Assembly: GCA_035505915.1 (NCBI GenBank)
Contig: DATJQI010000037.1
Span: 1-64,000, forward strand
DNA length: 64,000 bases
Reading direction: 5' to 3'
Source: 40CM-2-70-7 sp035505915
GTDB lineage: Bacteria > Gemmatimonadota > Gemmatimonadetes > Gemmatimonadales > GWC2-71-9
Made by a program: the position numbers and the translations under genes. Below the pieces are notes generated by a model, which did no database searches, was not told the origin of the DNA, and worked only from the letters and a program-made list of their open reading frames with translations. Positions 52,311-61,157 of the stretch are shown in pieces (position 1 is the first letter of the stretch; each line of letters begins with the position of its first letter).

Positions 52311-54607
52311 CGGCCGTCGCCGGCGCGCCGCGCGCCGCCCTCGACCTGCGCGTCACCGGCGTGGTACAGGGCGTCGGGTTCCGCCCCTTCGTGCACCGGC
52401 TCGCCCAGCGGCACGGCGTGGCCGGCTGGGTACGGAACGCCTCCGGCGACGTGCGGATCTGGGTGGAGGGAGTGCCGGCCGCGCTGGACGCATTCGCGCG
52501 GGACCTCGAGGGCGACGCGCCCCCGCTGGCGCGCATCGAGCGCGTCGAGTGCTCGCGGCGCGCCGCCCGGGGGCTCGACCAGTTCTTCATTCTCGAGAGC
52601 CGCGTGGAGGCGGGCCGGCGCCAGGCCATTCCGCCCGACGTCGCCCTCTGCGCCGCGTGTGAAGCGGAGCTCTTCGACCCCGCCAACCGCCGCTACCACT
52701 ACCCCTTCATCACCTGCACCGACTGCGGCCCGCGGTTCACGGTGATCGAGGCCATGCCCTACGATCGGTCCGCGACGAGCATGGCCGCGTTCCAGCAGTG
52801 TCCGGCGTGCCTCGCGGAGTACGAGACCCCGGGGGACCGCCGCCACCATTCGCAGACCAACAGCTGCCCCGCGTGCGGACCGAAGGTCTGGTTCGAGCGC
52901 GCCGGCGAGCCGGCGGTCAGCGGCGCGGACGCGATCGCGGCCGCCGCCCGCGCCCTGCGCTCCGGAGCCATCGTGGCCCTCCGGGGCCTGGGAGGCTTTC
53001 ACCTGGCCGTCGCGGCCACCGACGAGCCGGCGGTGCGGAGGCTCCGGGAGCGCAAGCACCGCGAGGCGAAGCCCCTCGCGGTGATGGTCCGCACCCTGGC
53101 CGACGCCCGGGCGCTCGCCGCCCTCACGGACGCGGAGCGGGTGATTCTCGAGTCGCGGGAGCGGCCCATCGTGCTGGTGGCGCCCAAGCGCGGGAGCGGC
53201 CTCGCCCCCGCCGTGGCGCCCGGGCTCGACACCGTGGGCCTGATGCTGGCGTACACGCCGCTGCACCATCTCCTGCTGGAGGGCGTCGGTCACCCGCTCG
53301 TGATGACCTCCGGCAACCGGAGCGACGAGCCGATCGCCATCGACAACGACGAGGCCCGGCACCGGCTCGACGGCATCGCGGACGCCTTCCTGCTTCACGA
53401 CCGCGAGATCACGTCGCGGTACGACGACTCGGTGATCCGGGTCAGCCGCCGCCACCCGCTGTTCCTCCGGCGGGCCCGCGGATACGCGCCGCTCCCGATC
53501 GCGCTGCCCGTTCCCGCGCCGACGGCGCTCGTCGCGGTCGGCCCGCATCTCAAGAACACCTTCACGCTGGCGCAAGGCGGCGAGGCCTACGTCAGCCAGC
53601 ACATCGGCGACCTCGAGAGCCTCGAAACGCTCGAGCATTTCCGGTCGACCCTCGAGACCTACCGGCGGCTCTTTCACGTGGAGCCCGCCGTCGTCGCCCG
53701 CGACCTCCACCCCGGATACCTCTCGTCGCGGATCGCCGCGGAGCTGGCCGGGGCGGAGCGGCGGGTGATCCCGGTCCAGCATCACCACGCCCACGTCGCC
53801 GCGGTGCTCGCGGAATGGGGGCGCACGACCCCGGCGGTGGGGCTGGCGTTCGACGGCACCGGGTACGGCGCCGACGGCAAGGTCTGGGGCGCGGAAGTGC
53901 TGGTCGCGGACCTTCGCCGGTATCGCCGAGCGGCGCACCTGCGATATGCGCCGCTGCCGGGTGGCGACCTCGCCGTCCGGCACCCCTGGCGCGCCGCCCT
54001 CGGCTACGCGTCGCTGGGCGGGGACGCCCGCGCGTTCGCCCCGGCGCTGGCGACCGTGTCCGAGCGGGAGCGGGAGGTCGCGGAGCGGCAGGTGCGCGAG
54101 CACGTGAACGCGCCGCTCGCCTCGTCCCTGGGGCGGCTCTTCGATGCCGCCGCCGCCGTGCTGGGCGTATGCCGGAGCGCGGGGTACGAAGGCGAGGCCG
54201 GGATGCGGCTCGAGAGCCTCGCGGGACGGCGCGCGGCGGCTCCCCTCCCGTTCCCGGTGACCGAGACCCCCGAAGGCTGGGAGCTCGACCCGGTGCCGCT
54301 CCTCGTCGCCCTGGGAGAACGGGCACAGCGCGGGGCGGACGTGCGGGACCTGGCGGCGCGCTTTCACGAGAGCGTCGCGGCGGCCGCGGCCGACGTGGCC
54401 GGGCGGGTGGCGGGCCGGGCGAATCTCCGGGTGGTGGCGCTGGGAGGCGGCTGTTTCCAGAACGTCCGGCTCCTGGAAGCGTGCGTGACGCGCCTCGAGG
54501 CCCGCGGCTTCGAGGTGCTGGTCCCGCGTCGGCTGTCGCCGAACGACGGGGCCGTGAGTTACGGCCAGGCGGCGGTGGCGGCGGCGATTCTCGCAGGAGA
54601 GGGGTGA
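52307..54607 (+). CDS. hypF: Carbamoyltransferase HypF
   Basis: 766 residues, full length. Acylphosphatase domain with VQGVGFRPFV (about 18-27), two zinc fingers (CAACEAEL...CTDCGPR; CPACLAEY...CPACGPK), a YrdC-like domain (about 190-380) and a Kae1-like C-terminal domain (IPVQHHHAHVAAVLAEWG; FDGTGYG). It makes the thiocarbamate precursor of the cyanide ligand from carbamoyl phosphate and ATP and passes it to HypE. ATG 52307 was chosen over an in-frame ATG at 52262. Confidence 0.95.
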   Translation: MTAVAGAPRAALDLRVTGVVQGVGFRPFVHRLAQRHGVAGWVRNASGDVRIWVEGVPAALDAFARDLEGDAPPLARIERVECSRRAARGLDQFFILESRVEAGRRQAIPPDVALCAACEAELFDPANRRYHYPFITCTDCGPRFTVIEAMPYDRSATSMAAFQQCPACLAEYETPGDRRHHSQTNSCPACGPKVWFERAGEPAVSGADAIAAAARALRSGAIVALRGLGGFHLAVAATDEPAVRRLRERKHREAKPLAVMVRTLADARALAALTDAERVILESRERPIVLVAPKRGSGLAPAVAPGLDTVGLMLAYTPLHHLLLEGVGHPLVMTSGNRSDEPIAIDNDEARHRLDGIADAFLLHDREITSRYDDSVIRVSRRHPLFLRRARGYAPLPIALPVPAPTALVAVGPHLKNTFTLAQGGEAYVSQHIGDLESLETLEHFRSTLETYRRLFHVEPAVVARDLHPGYLSSRIAAELAGAERRVIPVQHHHAHVAAVLAEWGRTTPAVGLAFDGTGYGADGKVWGAEVLVADLRRYRRAAHLRYAPLPGGDLAVRHPWRAALGYASLGGDARAFAPALATVSEREREVAERQVREHVNAPLASSLGRLFDAAAAVLGVCRSAGYEGEAGMRLESLAGRRAAAPLPFPVTETPEGWELDPVPLLVALGERAQRGADVRDLAARFHESVAAAAADVAGRVAGRANLRVVALGGGCFQNVRLLEACVTRLEARGFEVLVPRRLSPNDGAVSYGQAAVAAAILAGEG

Positions 54608-54612
54608 CGGCG

Positions 54613-54891
54613 ATGTGTCTCGGGATTCCGGGCAGGATCGTGGAGCGGCACGACGACCGCGGCCTGCCGATGGGCGTGGTGGACTTCGGCGGCGTGCGGC
54701 GGGACGTGTGCCTCGCGTACGTGGCCGACGAGGTGCAGGTCGGCGACTACGCCATCGTGCACGTGGGCTTCGCCATCAGCAAGGTCGACGAGGAAGAGGC
54801 GCGCCGGACCTACCAGGCCCTCCGTGAGATGAGCCGGCTCGACGAGCTGGACTGGATGAAGGACGTCGCCGACCGCGCGGAGGCCACGTGA
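54613..54891 (+). CDS. hypC: Hydrogenase chaperone HypC
   Basis: 92 residues, starting MCLGIPGRIVE with the essential Cys2, which binds the Fe(CN)2CO moiety after the initiator Met is removed. The in-frame GTG at 54604 would bury the cysteine and was rejected. OB-fold core VVDFGGVRRDVCLAYV and HVGFAISKVDEEEA follow. It carries the iron centre with HypD. Confidence 0.95.
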   Translation: MCLGIPGRIVERHDDRGLPMGVVDFGGVRRDVCLAYVADEVQVGDYAIVHVGFAISKVDEEEARRTYQALREMSRLDELDWMKDVADRAEAT

Positions 54892-55991
54892 AATACCTGA
54901 ACGAGTACCGCGACCCCGTCCTGGCGCGGCGCCTGATCGAGCAGATCCGCCGGGAGGCGACCCGGCCCTGGGTCCTGATGGAGGTCTGCGGGGGGCAGAC
55001 CCACACCATCGTGCGGCAGGGGCTCGACGCCCTCCTCGAAGGCGCGGTGGAGATGGTGCACGGCCCGGGCTGCCCGGTGTGCGTGACGCCGCTCGAGCAG
55101 ATCGACCGCGCCCTGGCGCTGGCGGCCCGCCCCGACGTCGTGTTCACCTCGTTCGGGGACATGCTGCGGGTGCCGGGGAGCGAGTGCGACCTGCACCAGA
55201 TCCGCGCCCGCGGGGGCAACGTCCGGATCGTCTACTCGCCGCTGGACGCCGTCGAGCTGGCCCGCCGGACCCCCGACCGCCACGTGGTCTTCTTCGCCGT
55301 CGGCTTCGAGACCACCGCGCCGGCCAACGCCATGGCCGTGTGGCGGGCCCGGGAGCTCGGACTCGACAATTTCAGCGTCCTGGTCTCGCACGTCACCGTT
55401 CCCCCGGCGATGACCGCGATCCTCGAATCGTCCGACAACCGGGTCCAGGGATTCCTGGCGGCCGGTCACGTCTGCACCGTGATGGGGTGGACCGAGTACG
55501 AGCCGATCGCGGCCCGCTACGGGGTGCCCATCGTGGTGACCGGGTTCGAGCCCTTGGACCTCCTGGAAGGGATGCTGCTGGCGGTCCGGCAGCTGGAGCA
55601 GGGGCGGCACGAGGTCGAGAACCAGTACGTCCGCTCGGTGCGCCGGGACGGCAACCAGCCCGCGCAGGACCTGATCTCCCAGGTGTTCGAGCTCGTGGAC
55701 CGCTCCTGGCGCGGCATCGGGGCCATTCCGCGCTCGGGGCTGGGCCTGCGCGAGGAGTTCGCCCGGTACGATGCCGAGCGGCGGTTTGCGCTCGACGGGA
55801 TCCGGACCATCGAGCCCGCGGAATGCCGCGCCGGCGACGTCCTGCGCGGCGTGCTGAAGCCGATGGACTGCCCCGCGTTCGGACGCGTCTGCACGCCCGA
55901 GCATCCGCTGGGCGCGCCGATGGTGTCGTCCGAGGGGGCGTGCGCCGCGTACTACAACTACGGGCGCTTCCGCGCCTCGCTCCCGGTATGA
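54888..55991 (+). CDS. hypD: Hydrogenase iron-centre assembly protein HypD
   Basis: 367 residues. CGGQTHTIV, GPGCPVCVTP, and VGFETTAP motifs and the 4Fe-4S region MDCPAFGRVCTPEHPLG...SSEGACAAYY are intact. With HypC it reduces and assembles Fe(CN)2CO. GTG start inside a 4-nt overlap with hypC; ATGA overlap with hypE. Confidence 0.96.
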   Translation: MKYLNEYRDPVLARRLIEQIRREATRPWVLMEVCGGQTHTIVRQGLDALLEGAVEMVHGPGCPVCVTPLEQIDRALALAARPDVVFTSFGDMLRVPGSECDLHQIRARGGNVRIVYSPLDAVELARRTPDRHVVFFAVGFETTAPANAMAVWRARELGLDNFSVLVSHVTVPPAMTAILESSDNRVQGFLAAGHVCTVMGWTEYEPIAARYGVPIVVTGFEPLDLLEGMLLAVRQLEQGRHEVENQYVRSVRRDGNQPAQDLISQVFELVDRSWRGIGAIPRSGLGLREEFARYDAERRFALDGIRTIEPAECRAGDVLRGVLKPMDCPAFGRVCTPEHPLGAPMVSSEGACAAYYNYGRFRASLPV

Positions 55992-57052
55992 GCACCGACA
56001 CCCTCGCGGCCGGCGGCCTGACCTGCCCGGCGCCGGCGACGGCCGGGGATCGCGTCCAGCTGGGCCACGGCTCGGGCGGGAAGATGTCGGCCACACTGCT
56101 GCGCGACCGGTTTCTGCCGCACCTCGGCAATCCGACCCTGGCGCAGCTCGGCGACGCCGCGGTGCTCGCGGTGGGCGGAGCGGCGCTCGCGCTCTCCACG
56201 GATACGTTCGTGGTCCACCCGCTCGAGTTTCCGGGCGGCAACATCGGCGACCTCGCGGTGAACGGGACCCTCAACGACCTGGCGATGATGGGGGCGCGCC
56301 CGCAGGCGCTCTCGGCGGGCTTCGTGCTGGAAGAGGGTCTGCCGTTCGACGTCCTGGACCGCGTCGTGAGGGCGATGGGGCGCGCGGCGCGGACGGCCGG
56401 CGTGATCGTCGCCACCGGAGACACGAAAGTGGTGGAACGCGGCAAGGCCGACGGTCTGTACGTCAACACGAGCGGCGTCGGCCTGGTCAGTGCCGAGTTC
56501 CGCCCCGCGCCGGATCAGGCCCGCCCGGGAGACGTGGTGCTCGTGAGCGGGCCGCTCGGGCGCCACGGCATCGCCGTCCTGGCGGCGCGCGGCGGCATCG
56601 ACTTCGAAGTGGATCTCGAGAGCGACTCGGCCTACCTCGGCCCGCTGGTCGAGCGGCTGCGCGAGGCCCTGGGACCCGACGTACACACGCTGCGCGATCC
56701 CACCCGGGGCGGGTTGGCCAGCACGCTCAACGAGATCGCCGCGGCCTCGGACGTCGGCATCGCCCTGCGGGAGGGAACGATCCCCATTCCGGAGGCGGTG
56801 GCCGGCGCCTGTGAGATGCTCGGCTTCGATCCTCTGTACGTGGCGAACGAGGGCGTGCTCGCGGCGTTCGTGCCGGCGGCCCGGGCCGGTGCGGCGCTCA
56901 CGGCGCTCCGGAGTCATCCCCTGGGGCAACACGCCGCGGTGATCGGCCGGGTCGTGGCCGATCACCGCGGGATGGTCGTGCTCGAGACGGGGATCGGGGG
57001 AACCCGGATCGTCGATCTCCTGCCCGGCGATCAGCTCCCCCGGATCTGCTGA
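55988..57052 (+). CDS. hypE: Carbamoyl dehydratase HypE
   Basis: 354 residues. AIR synthase-like ATPase: HGSGGKMSATLL, LSTDTFVVHP, GDTKVVERGKADGLYVNT and PTRGGLASTLNEIA are visible. It ends PRIC, the C-terminal cysteine that carries the cyanide precursor. Together with HypA, B, F, C and D it gives a set of all six accessory proteins except that HypA is shortened. Confidence 0.96.
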   Translation: MSTDTLAAGGLTCPAPATAGDRVQLGHGSGGKMSATLLRDRFLPHLGNPTLAQLGDAAVLAVGGAALALSTDTFVVHPLEFPGGNIGDLAVNGTLNDLAMMGARPQALSAGFVLEEGLPFDVLDRVVRAMGRAARTAGVIVATGDTKVVERGKADGLYVNTSGVGLVSAEFRPAPDQARPGDVVLVSGPLGRHGIAVLAARGGIDFEVDLESDSAYLGPLVERLREALGPDVHTLRDPTRGGLASTLNEIAAASDVGIALREGTIPIPEAVAGACEMLGFDPLYVANEGVLAAFVPAARAGAALTALRSHPLGQHAAVIGRVVADHRGMVVLETGIGGTRIVDLLPGDQLPRIC

Positions 57053-57059
57053 CCCTTCG

Positions 57060-57974
57060 CTACGGCGCTCCGGCCAGCTGGGATTCGAGCGCCCGGGCGC
57101 GCACCGGCGCCCGCTTGCCCGGCGGGACCAGGAGCAGGGACGCCGGGAGCTGGTTGAGCAGGCTCTCGCTCACGCTGCCGAGGAGGGCCCGCTCCACGGC
57201 GTTGCGGCCGTGGGAGCCCAGGATCACGAGATCGGCCGCCCAATCGGTGAGCTCGCGGAGCAGGACTTCGACCGGATGGCCGACGCGCACCACCTTGTCG
57301 GCGCCGGGGTAGGTCACCAGGGGCCAGACGTCGGCCGTCAGCTGCTTCTCGGCCCAGTGGTAGTAGTCGTCGGCGTCGATGATGGTGGTCACGCCGGGCG
57401 TCACCGGCAGCGGTTCGATCACCGACACCACGCGGAGCTCGGCATGGAAGGCTCGGGCATACCGCTCGGCGGCGGCCAGGACGGACTTGCCGATTTCGGA
57501 GAAGTCGACGGCCGCGAGGATGCGCCGCACCGGCGCGATGGAGGGACCGGTGACGAGCACGGGCCGGTCGGCCAGGCGGGCCAGTCCGTGTCCCGTGGAC
57601 GAGCCGAACCAGCGCCCGAAGGTGCTGTGACGCTTGCCGCCGATGACGATCAGCTGGGCCTCGGTTTCATCGCCCACGTCCCGCAGTTGCACGGCGGGAC
57701 GCCCCAGCCGGACCGTGAGTCCGCTCAGGAGCGCCGGGGGCACGTGATCCTTCAAGGCGGCGGTGACGCGGTTGTGCGCCGCCGAGAGCGCGGCGGCCTC
57801 GAGCGCTTCCACCTGGGACACGTCGGGAGCCGGCGTGGACGCCCACGGCGAGCGGACGGCGTGGACCAGCCGGCAGGAGGCCCCGAGCGCCGCCGCGAAC
57901 GTGTTCGCCAGCGCCACGGCGCGGGGTGCCGCATCGGAGTCGTCCACACCGACGATGATCGGTGGATTTGACAT
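57060..57974 (-). CDS. Tandem universal stress protein
   Basis: 304 residues with two Usp domains (about 1-145 and 150-290). The second carries the nucleotide motif GSHGRNAVERALLGSVSESLL (G-2x-G-9x-G-S); the first has a looser GGKRHSTFGRWFGSSTG version. Tandem Usps bind ATP and are typical of dormancy regulons. The gene faces the hyp cluster (8-nt gap at the ends) and diverges from ccmE across 125 nt. Confidence 0.9.
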   Translation of the reverse strand: MSNPPIIVGVDDSDAAPRAVALANTFAAALGASCRLVHAVRSPWASTPAPDVSQVEALEAAALSAAHNRVTAALKDHVPPALLSGLTVRLGRPAVQLRDVGDETEAQLIVIGGKRHSTFGRWFGSSTGHGLARLADRPVLVTGPSIAPVRRILAAVDFSEIGKSVLAAAERYARAFHAELRVVSVIEPLPVTPGVTTIIDADDYYHWAEKQLTADVWPLVTYPGADKVVRVGHPVEVLLRELTDWAADLVILGSHGRNAVERALLGSVSESLLNQLPASLLLVPPGKRAPVRARALESQLAGAP

Positions 57975-58021
57975 GACCGGGTCTCCGGTAGAGGTGACGA
58001 AGCCAATCTCCCGGGGCCGCC

Positions 58022-58037
58022 GTGAAGGGAGCGTGAC
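58022..58037. promoter_or_regulatory. GTGAA-N6-GTGAC repeat between usp and ccmE
   Basis: An 11-bp-period direct repeat about 48 nt before the Usp start and about 63 nt before ccmE. An ATGAA follows 10 bp later. Same motif as at 24782, 24840, 30187 and 44956, with one mismatch. The 125-nt gap shows no consensus sigma70 promoter. Confidence 0.45.
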
Positions 58038-58099
58038 GGGGCGATGAAGATGAAAGTGGCTACTGGCGAAGCAGGGGGAACCGTGGATATGATTGAGCC

Positions 58100-58507
58100 A
58101 TGAAGACCGGCACGAAGTTCGCCATCGGCGTCGGCATCGTCGTCGTTACGGCCGGGTGGTTGATGGCCACCGGCATCAAGCAGTCCGGGCAGTACTTCCT
58201 CACCCCCACCGAGCTGTCCCGGAAGATCGCGCTCGATCCCGCCTTTTATGACGTCGGCATGAAGGTGGGCGCGCACGTGGTCCCCGGCTCGGTGCAGCGC
58301 GACGTCGCCACCTCGACCCTGCGGTTCACGGTCGGCGACGGCGGCGCGACCTATCCCGTGGTGTTCCACGGCCTGCCGCCCGACACCTTCAACGACTCGG
58401 TGGAGGTGGTGGTGGAGGGACGGCTCCAGAAGGACGGCACCATCTACGCGACCGACGTACTCGCGAAGTGCGGGTCGCACTACGAGTCGGTTCCCAAGAA
58501 AGCCTGA
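58100..58507 (+). CDS. ccmE: Haem chaperone CcmE, CxxxY variant
   Basis: 135 residues: an N-terminal membrane anchor (FAIGVGIVVVTAGWLMATG) and the OB-fold periplasmic domain (QYFLTPTELSRKI; VVVEGRLQKDGTIYATDVLAKC). The haem-attachment residue is Cys124 with Tyr128 (CGSHY), the CxxxY form, in place of the usual HxxxY. It hands haem to the CcmF/H ligation complex. Three nt before ccmF. Confidence 0.92.
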   Translation: MKTGTKFAIGVGIVVVTAGWLMATGIKQSGQYFLTPTELSRKIALDPAFYDVGMKVGAHVVPGSVQRDVATSTLRFTVGDGGATYPVVFHGLPPDTFNDSVEVVVEGRLQKDGTIYATDVLAKCGSHYESVPKKA

Positions 58508-58510
58508 CGG

Positions 58511-60547
58511 ATGTCGTTGTTGGGTGAGTTCGCCCTCTGGATCGCCTTCCTGATCGGCATCTGGGGAGCGGCCGCGGGATTCACGGGCGGCCGCACCGGC
58601 CGGGCCGACCTCCAGCGCAGCTCCCGCAACGCGGTGTTCGCCCTCGCCATCACCCTCTTGATCGCGATGTTCGCCGTCGAATGGCTCCTGTTCGCGCGCG
58701 ATTTCAACGTCGAATACGTCGCGGCGGAGACCAGCCGGAACCTTCCCACCTTCTATACGTGGTCGGCCCTGTACGCCGGACAGAAGGGCAGCCTGCTCTT
58801 CTGGGCCACCGTGCTGTCGATTTTCGGGTCGCTGGCGATGCTCCTGACGGCTCCCCGGCATCGCATCTACCTGCCGTACGTCGCGGGCGTGGTGTGCGTG
58901 GTCGCGGTCTTCTTCATCACCGTGATGCTGGGCGCCGCCAATCCGTTCGCCCGACTCCCGTTTACGCCGCCGGACGGGAACGGGATGAACCCGCAGCTGC
59001 AGAACCCCGGGATGGTGTTCCACCCCCCGATGCTCTACCTCGGCTACATCTCCATCACCATCCCGTTCGCCTTCGCCGTGGCCGCGCTCCTGTCCAAGCG
59101 GCTGGACGTCGACTGGCTGGTGGCGATCCGGAAATGGACCATCCTGTCGTGGCTTTTCCTCTCCATCGGGATCTGCCTGGGCATGTGGTGGGCGTACGTC
59201 GAGCTGGGGTGGGGGGGCTACTGGGCCTGGGATCCGGTGGAGAACGCGTCGTTCCTGCCGTGGCTGGTGATGACCGCGTTCCTGCACTCGGTGATGATCC
59301 AGGAAAAGCGCGGGATGCTCAAGAAGTGGAACCTCGGGCTGATTCTGGCGGCCTGGGTGCTGTCGATCTTCGGCACCTTCATCACCCGGTCCGGGGTCAT
59401 CCAGTCGGTCCACTCCTTCACGCAGTCGCCGGTGGGGAGCTACTTCTCGGTGTTCCTGTTCGTGTCGATCGTGCTCCTCACGATCCTCTACGTCACCCGG
59501 CTGCCGCTGCTCCAGACCGAGGCCTATCTCGAATCCCTGGTCAGCCGCGAAGCCAGCTTCCTCTTCAATAATCTGATGCTGGTCGGGATCGCGGTGACCG
59601 TGCTGACCCTGACCATCTTCCCGATTCTCTCGGAGCTGTTCACCGGCAACAAGATTCAGATGAAGCCGCCGGCCTTCAACGTGGTGAACGTCCCCCTGGG
59701 GCTCGCGCTTCTGGCCCTCACCGGCATCGGGCCCCTGATCGCCTGGCGACGCGCGTCCATTCCGAACCTGAAGCGCCAGTTCGCCGTCCCCGTGGCCGCC
59801 GGAGTGGCGGGCGCGCTCATCGTCCTCGTGCTGGGGATGCGGCAAGTCGCGCCCATCGTGACCATCGGGCTCGCCTGCTTCGTGATGGGGACCGTCGTGC
59901 AGGAGTTCGCCCGCGGGGTGCGGGCCCGGCACCGCCAGTACGGGGAGATGTACCCGCTCGCGTTCTTCCGGCTCATCGCGCGCAACCGCCGCCGGTACGG
60001 CGGCTACGTGGTCCACACCGGGATGGTGATGCTCTTCGTCGCCTTCACCGGGATGGCCTTCAAGATCGAGACCGAGGCGTCGCTCAAGCCCGGCGAATCG
60101 GTGTCGCTCCGGAGCCCCTACGGCTGGACCTACACCTTCAAGCATCTCGGCGTCTCGCAGTATGACGCGCTCAACCGCCAAGTCACGGCCGGCACCGTGG
60201 TGGTGTCGCGGGACGGAAAAACCATCGGCACCATGGTCCCCGAGAAGCGCCAGCACGTCGACTCGTTCGGCCGGCCCACGTTCCAGCCGTCCACGGCGGT
60301 GGCGATTCGCAGCGATCTCCGCGAGGACCTGTACGTGGTCCTGGGCGGCGTGGTCGGCGGCACGGAGACGGCGGTCTACCGCTTCACCATCAACCCGCTC
60401 GTCTGGTGGGTCTGGTACGGGGGCATCGTCGTCGCGTTCGGCGGCGTGATCGTGATGTGGCCCGGCGGCACCGTCGGATCGAACCGGGTGGCGTCCGGAT
60501 ACACGGCCAAGCTCGCGGCGGCGAACGCCGTCGGGGCGGGGGAATGA
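58511..60547 (+). CDS. ccmF: Cytochrome c haem lyase subunit CcmF
   Basis: 678 residues with about 15 membrane helices. The WWD-type haem-handling stretch (GWGGYWAWDPVENASFLPWL, near residue 235) and periplasmic histidines (VFHPPMLYLGYI; FLHSVMIQ) are in place, as is the C-terminal hydrophobic end WWVWYGGIVVAFGGVIVMWPGG. It attaches haem to CxxCH apocytochromes. ATGA overlap with the next gene. Confidence 0.95.
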   Translation: MSLLGEFALWIAFLIGIWGAAAGFTGGRTGRADLQRSSRNAVFALAITLLIAMFAVEWLLFARDFNVEYVAAETSRNLPTFYTWSALYAGQKGSLLFWATVLSIFGSLAMLLTAPRHRIYLPYVAGVVCVVAVFFITVMLGAANPFARLPFTPPDGNGMNPQLQNPGMVFHPPMLYLGYISITIPFAFAVAALLSKRLDVDWLVAIRKWTILSWLFLSIGICLGMWWAYVELGWGGYWAWDPVENASFLPWLVMTAFLHSVMIQEKRGMLKKWNLGLILAAWVLSIFGTFITRSGVIQSVHSFTQSPVGSYFSVFLFVSIVLLTILYVTRLPLLQTEAYLESLVSREASFLFNNLMLVGIAVTVLTLTIFPILSELFTGNKIQMKPPAFNVVNVPLGLALLALTGIGPLIAWRRASIPNLKRQFAVPVAAGVAGALIVLVLGMRQVAPIVTIGLACFVMGTVVQEFARGVRARHRQYGEMYPLAFFRLIARNRRRYGGYVVHTGMVMLFVAFTGMAFKIETEASLKPGESVSLRSPYGWTYTFKHLGVSQYDALNRQVTAGTVVVSRDGKTIGTMVPEKRQHVDSFGRPTFQPSTAVAIRSDLREDLYVVLGGVVGGTETAVYRFTINPLVWWVWYGGIVVAFGGVIVMWPGGTVGSNRVASGYTAKLAAANAVGAGE

Positions 60548-61152
60548 GGGAGCCCGTCGCGGTCTCCCGCCGCTCCTTCATGGCGATGTCCGCGGGCCTC
60601 GTCCTGTTGCAGACGCCCGCGCGGCCTCCGGTGGCGCCGCCGCCCGGCGCCGACTCCCTGGCCGACGGCGGCGCGGCCGGTCAGCTGGCCGATCCGGACC
60701 GGGCCGGCCGTCCGCTCGACCCCGTCACCGCCCGGGACAACGACGCCGCCATCCAGGCCATCGAGAAGCGCCTCCAGTGCACCTGTGGCTGCGGCCTGGA
60801 CGTCTACACCTGCCGGACGACCGATTTTTCCTGCACCTACAGCCCCGGATATCACCGCCAGGTGCTGGCCCTCGCGGCCTCCGGGATGACGGGTGACGAG
60901 ATCGTGGCCGAGTTCGTGAAGGAGCACGGGGAGAGCATCCTGATGGCCCCGCCGCGGCGCGGATTCGCGCTGGTCGGCTATTACGGACCGTGGACCCTGG
61001 TCGGGCTCGCCGCCGTCGGTCTGGTCCTCCTCCTCCGCGCCTGGGCCCGGCGCGCGGCCGGCGTCGCGGTGGTCGAATCGCCGGCGTCCCCCGTGCCCAC
61101 GCCCGCCGAGCTCGAGCTGGTCCGCCGCGAGCTCCAGCACTTCGAGTCCTGA
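60544..61152 (+). CDS. ccmH: CcmH-like thioreductase subunit
   Basis: 202 residues. An exported segment, then the CcmH helical domain with a modified redox motif: RLQCTCGCGLDVYTCRTTDFSC, four or five cysteines where CcmH normally has LRCxxC. A C-terminal membrane helix (GPWTLVGLAAVGLVLLLRAW) follows. The extra cysteines are also seen in CcmH/CycL proteins of other deep lineages (as recalled). It reduces apocytochrome cysteines before haem attachment. The N-terminal SRRSFMAMS is Tat-like. Confidence 0.85.
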   Translation: MREPVAVSRRSFMAMSAGLVLLQTPARPPVAPPPGADSLADGGAAGQLADPDRAGRPLDPVTARDNDAAIQAIEKRLQCTCGCGLDVYTCRTTDFSCTYSPGYHRQVLALAASGMTGDEIVAEFVKEHGESILMAPPRRGFALVGYYGPWTLVGLAAVGLVLLLRAWARRAAGVAVVESPASPVPTPAELELVRRELQHFES

Positions 61153-61157
61153 CCACC

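Noticed and set aside
54604..54615. Upstream GTG start for hypC
   Set aside because: It would place residues before the essential Cys2.
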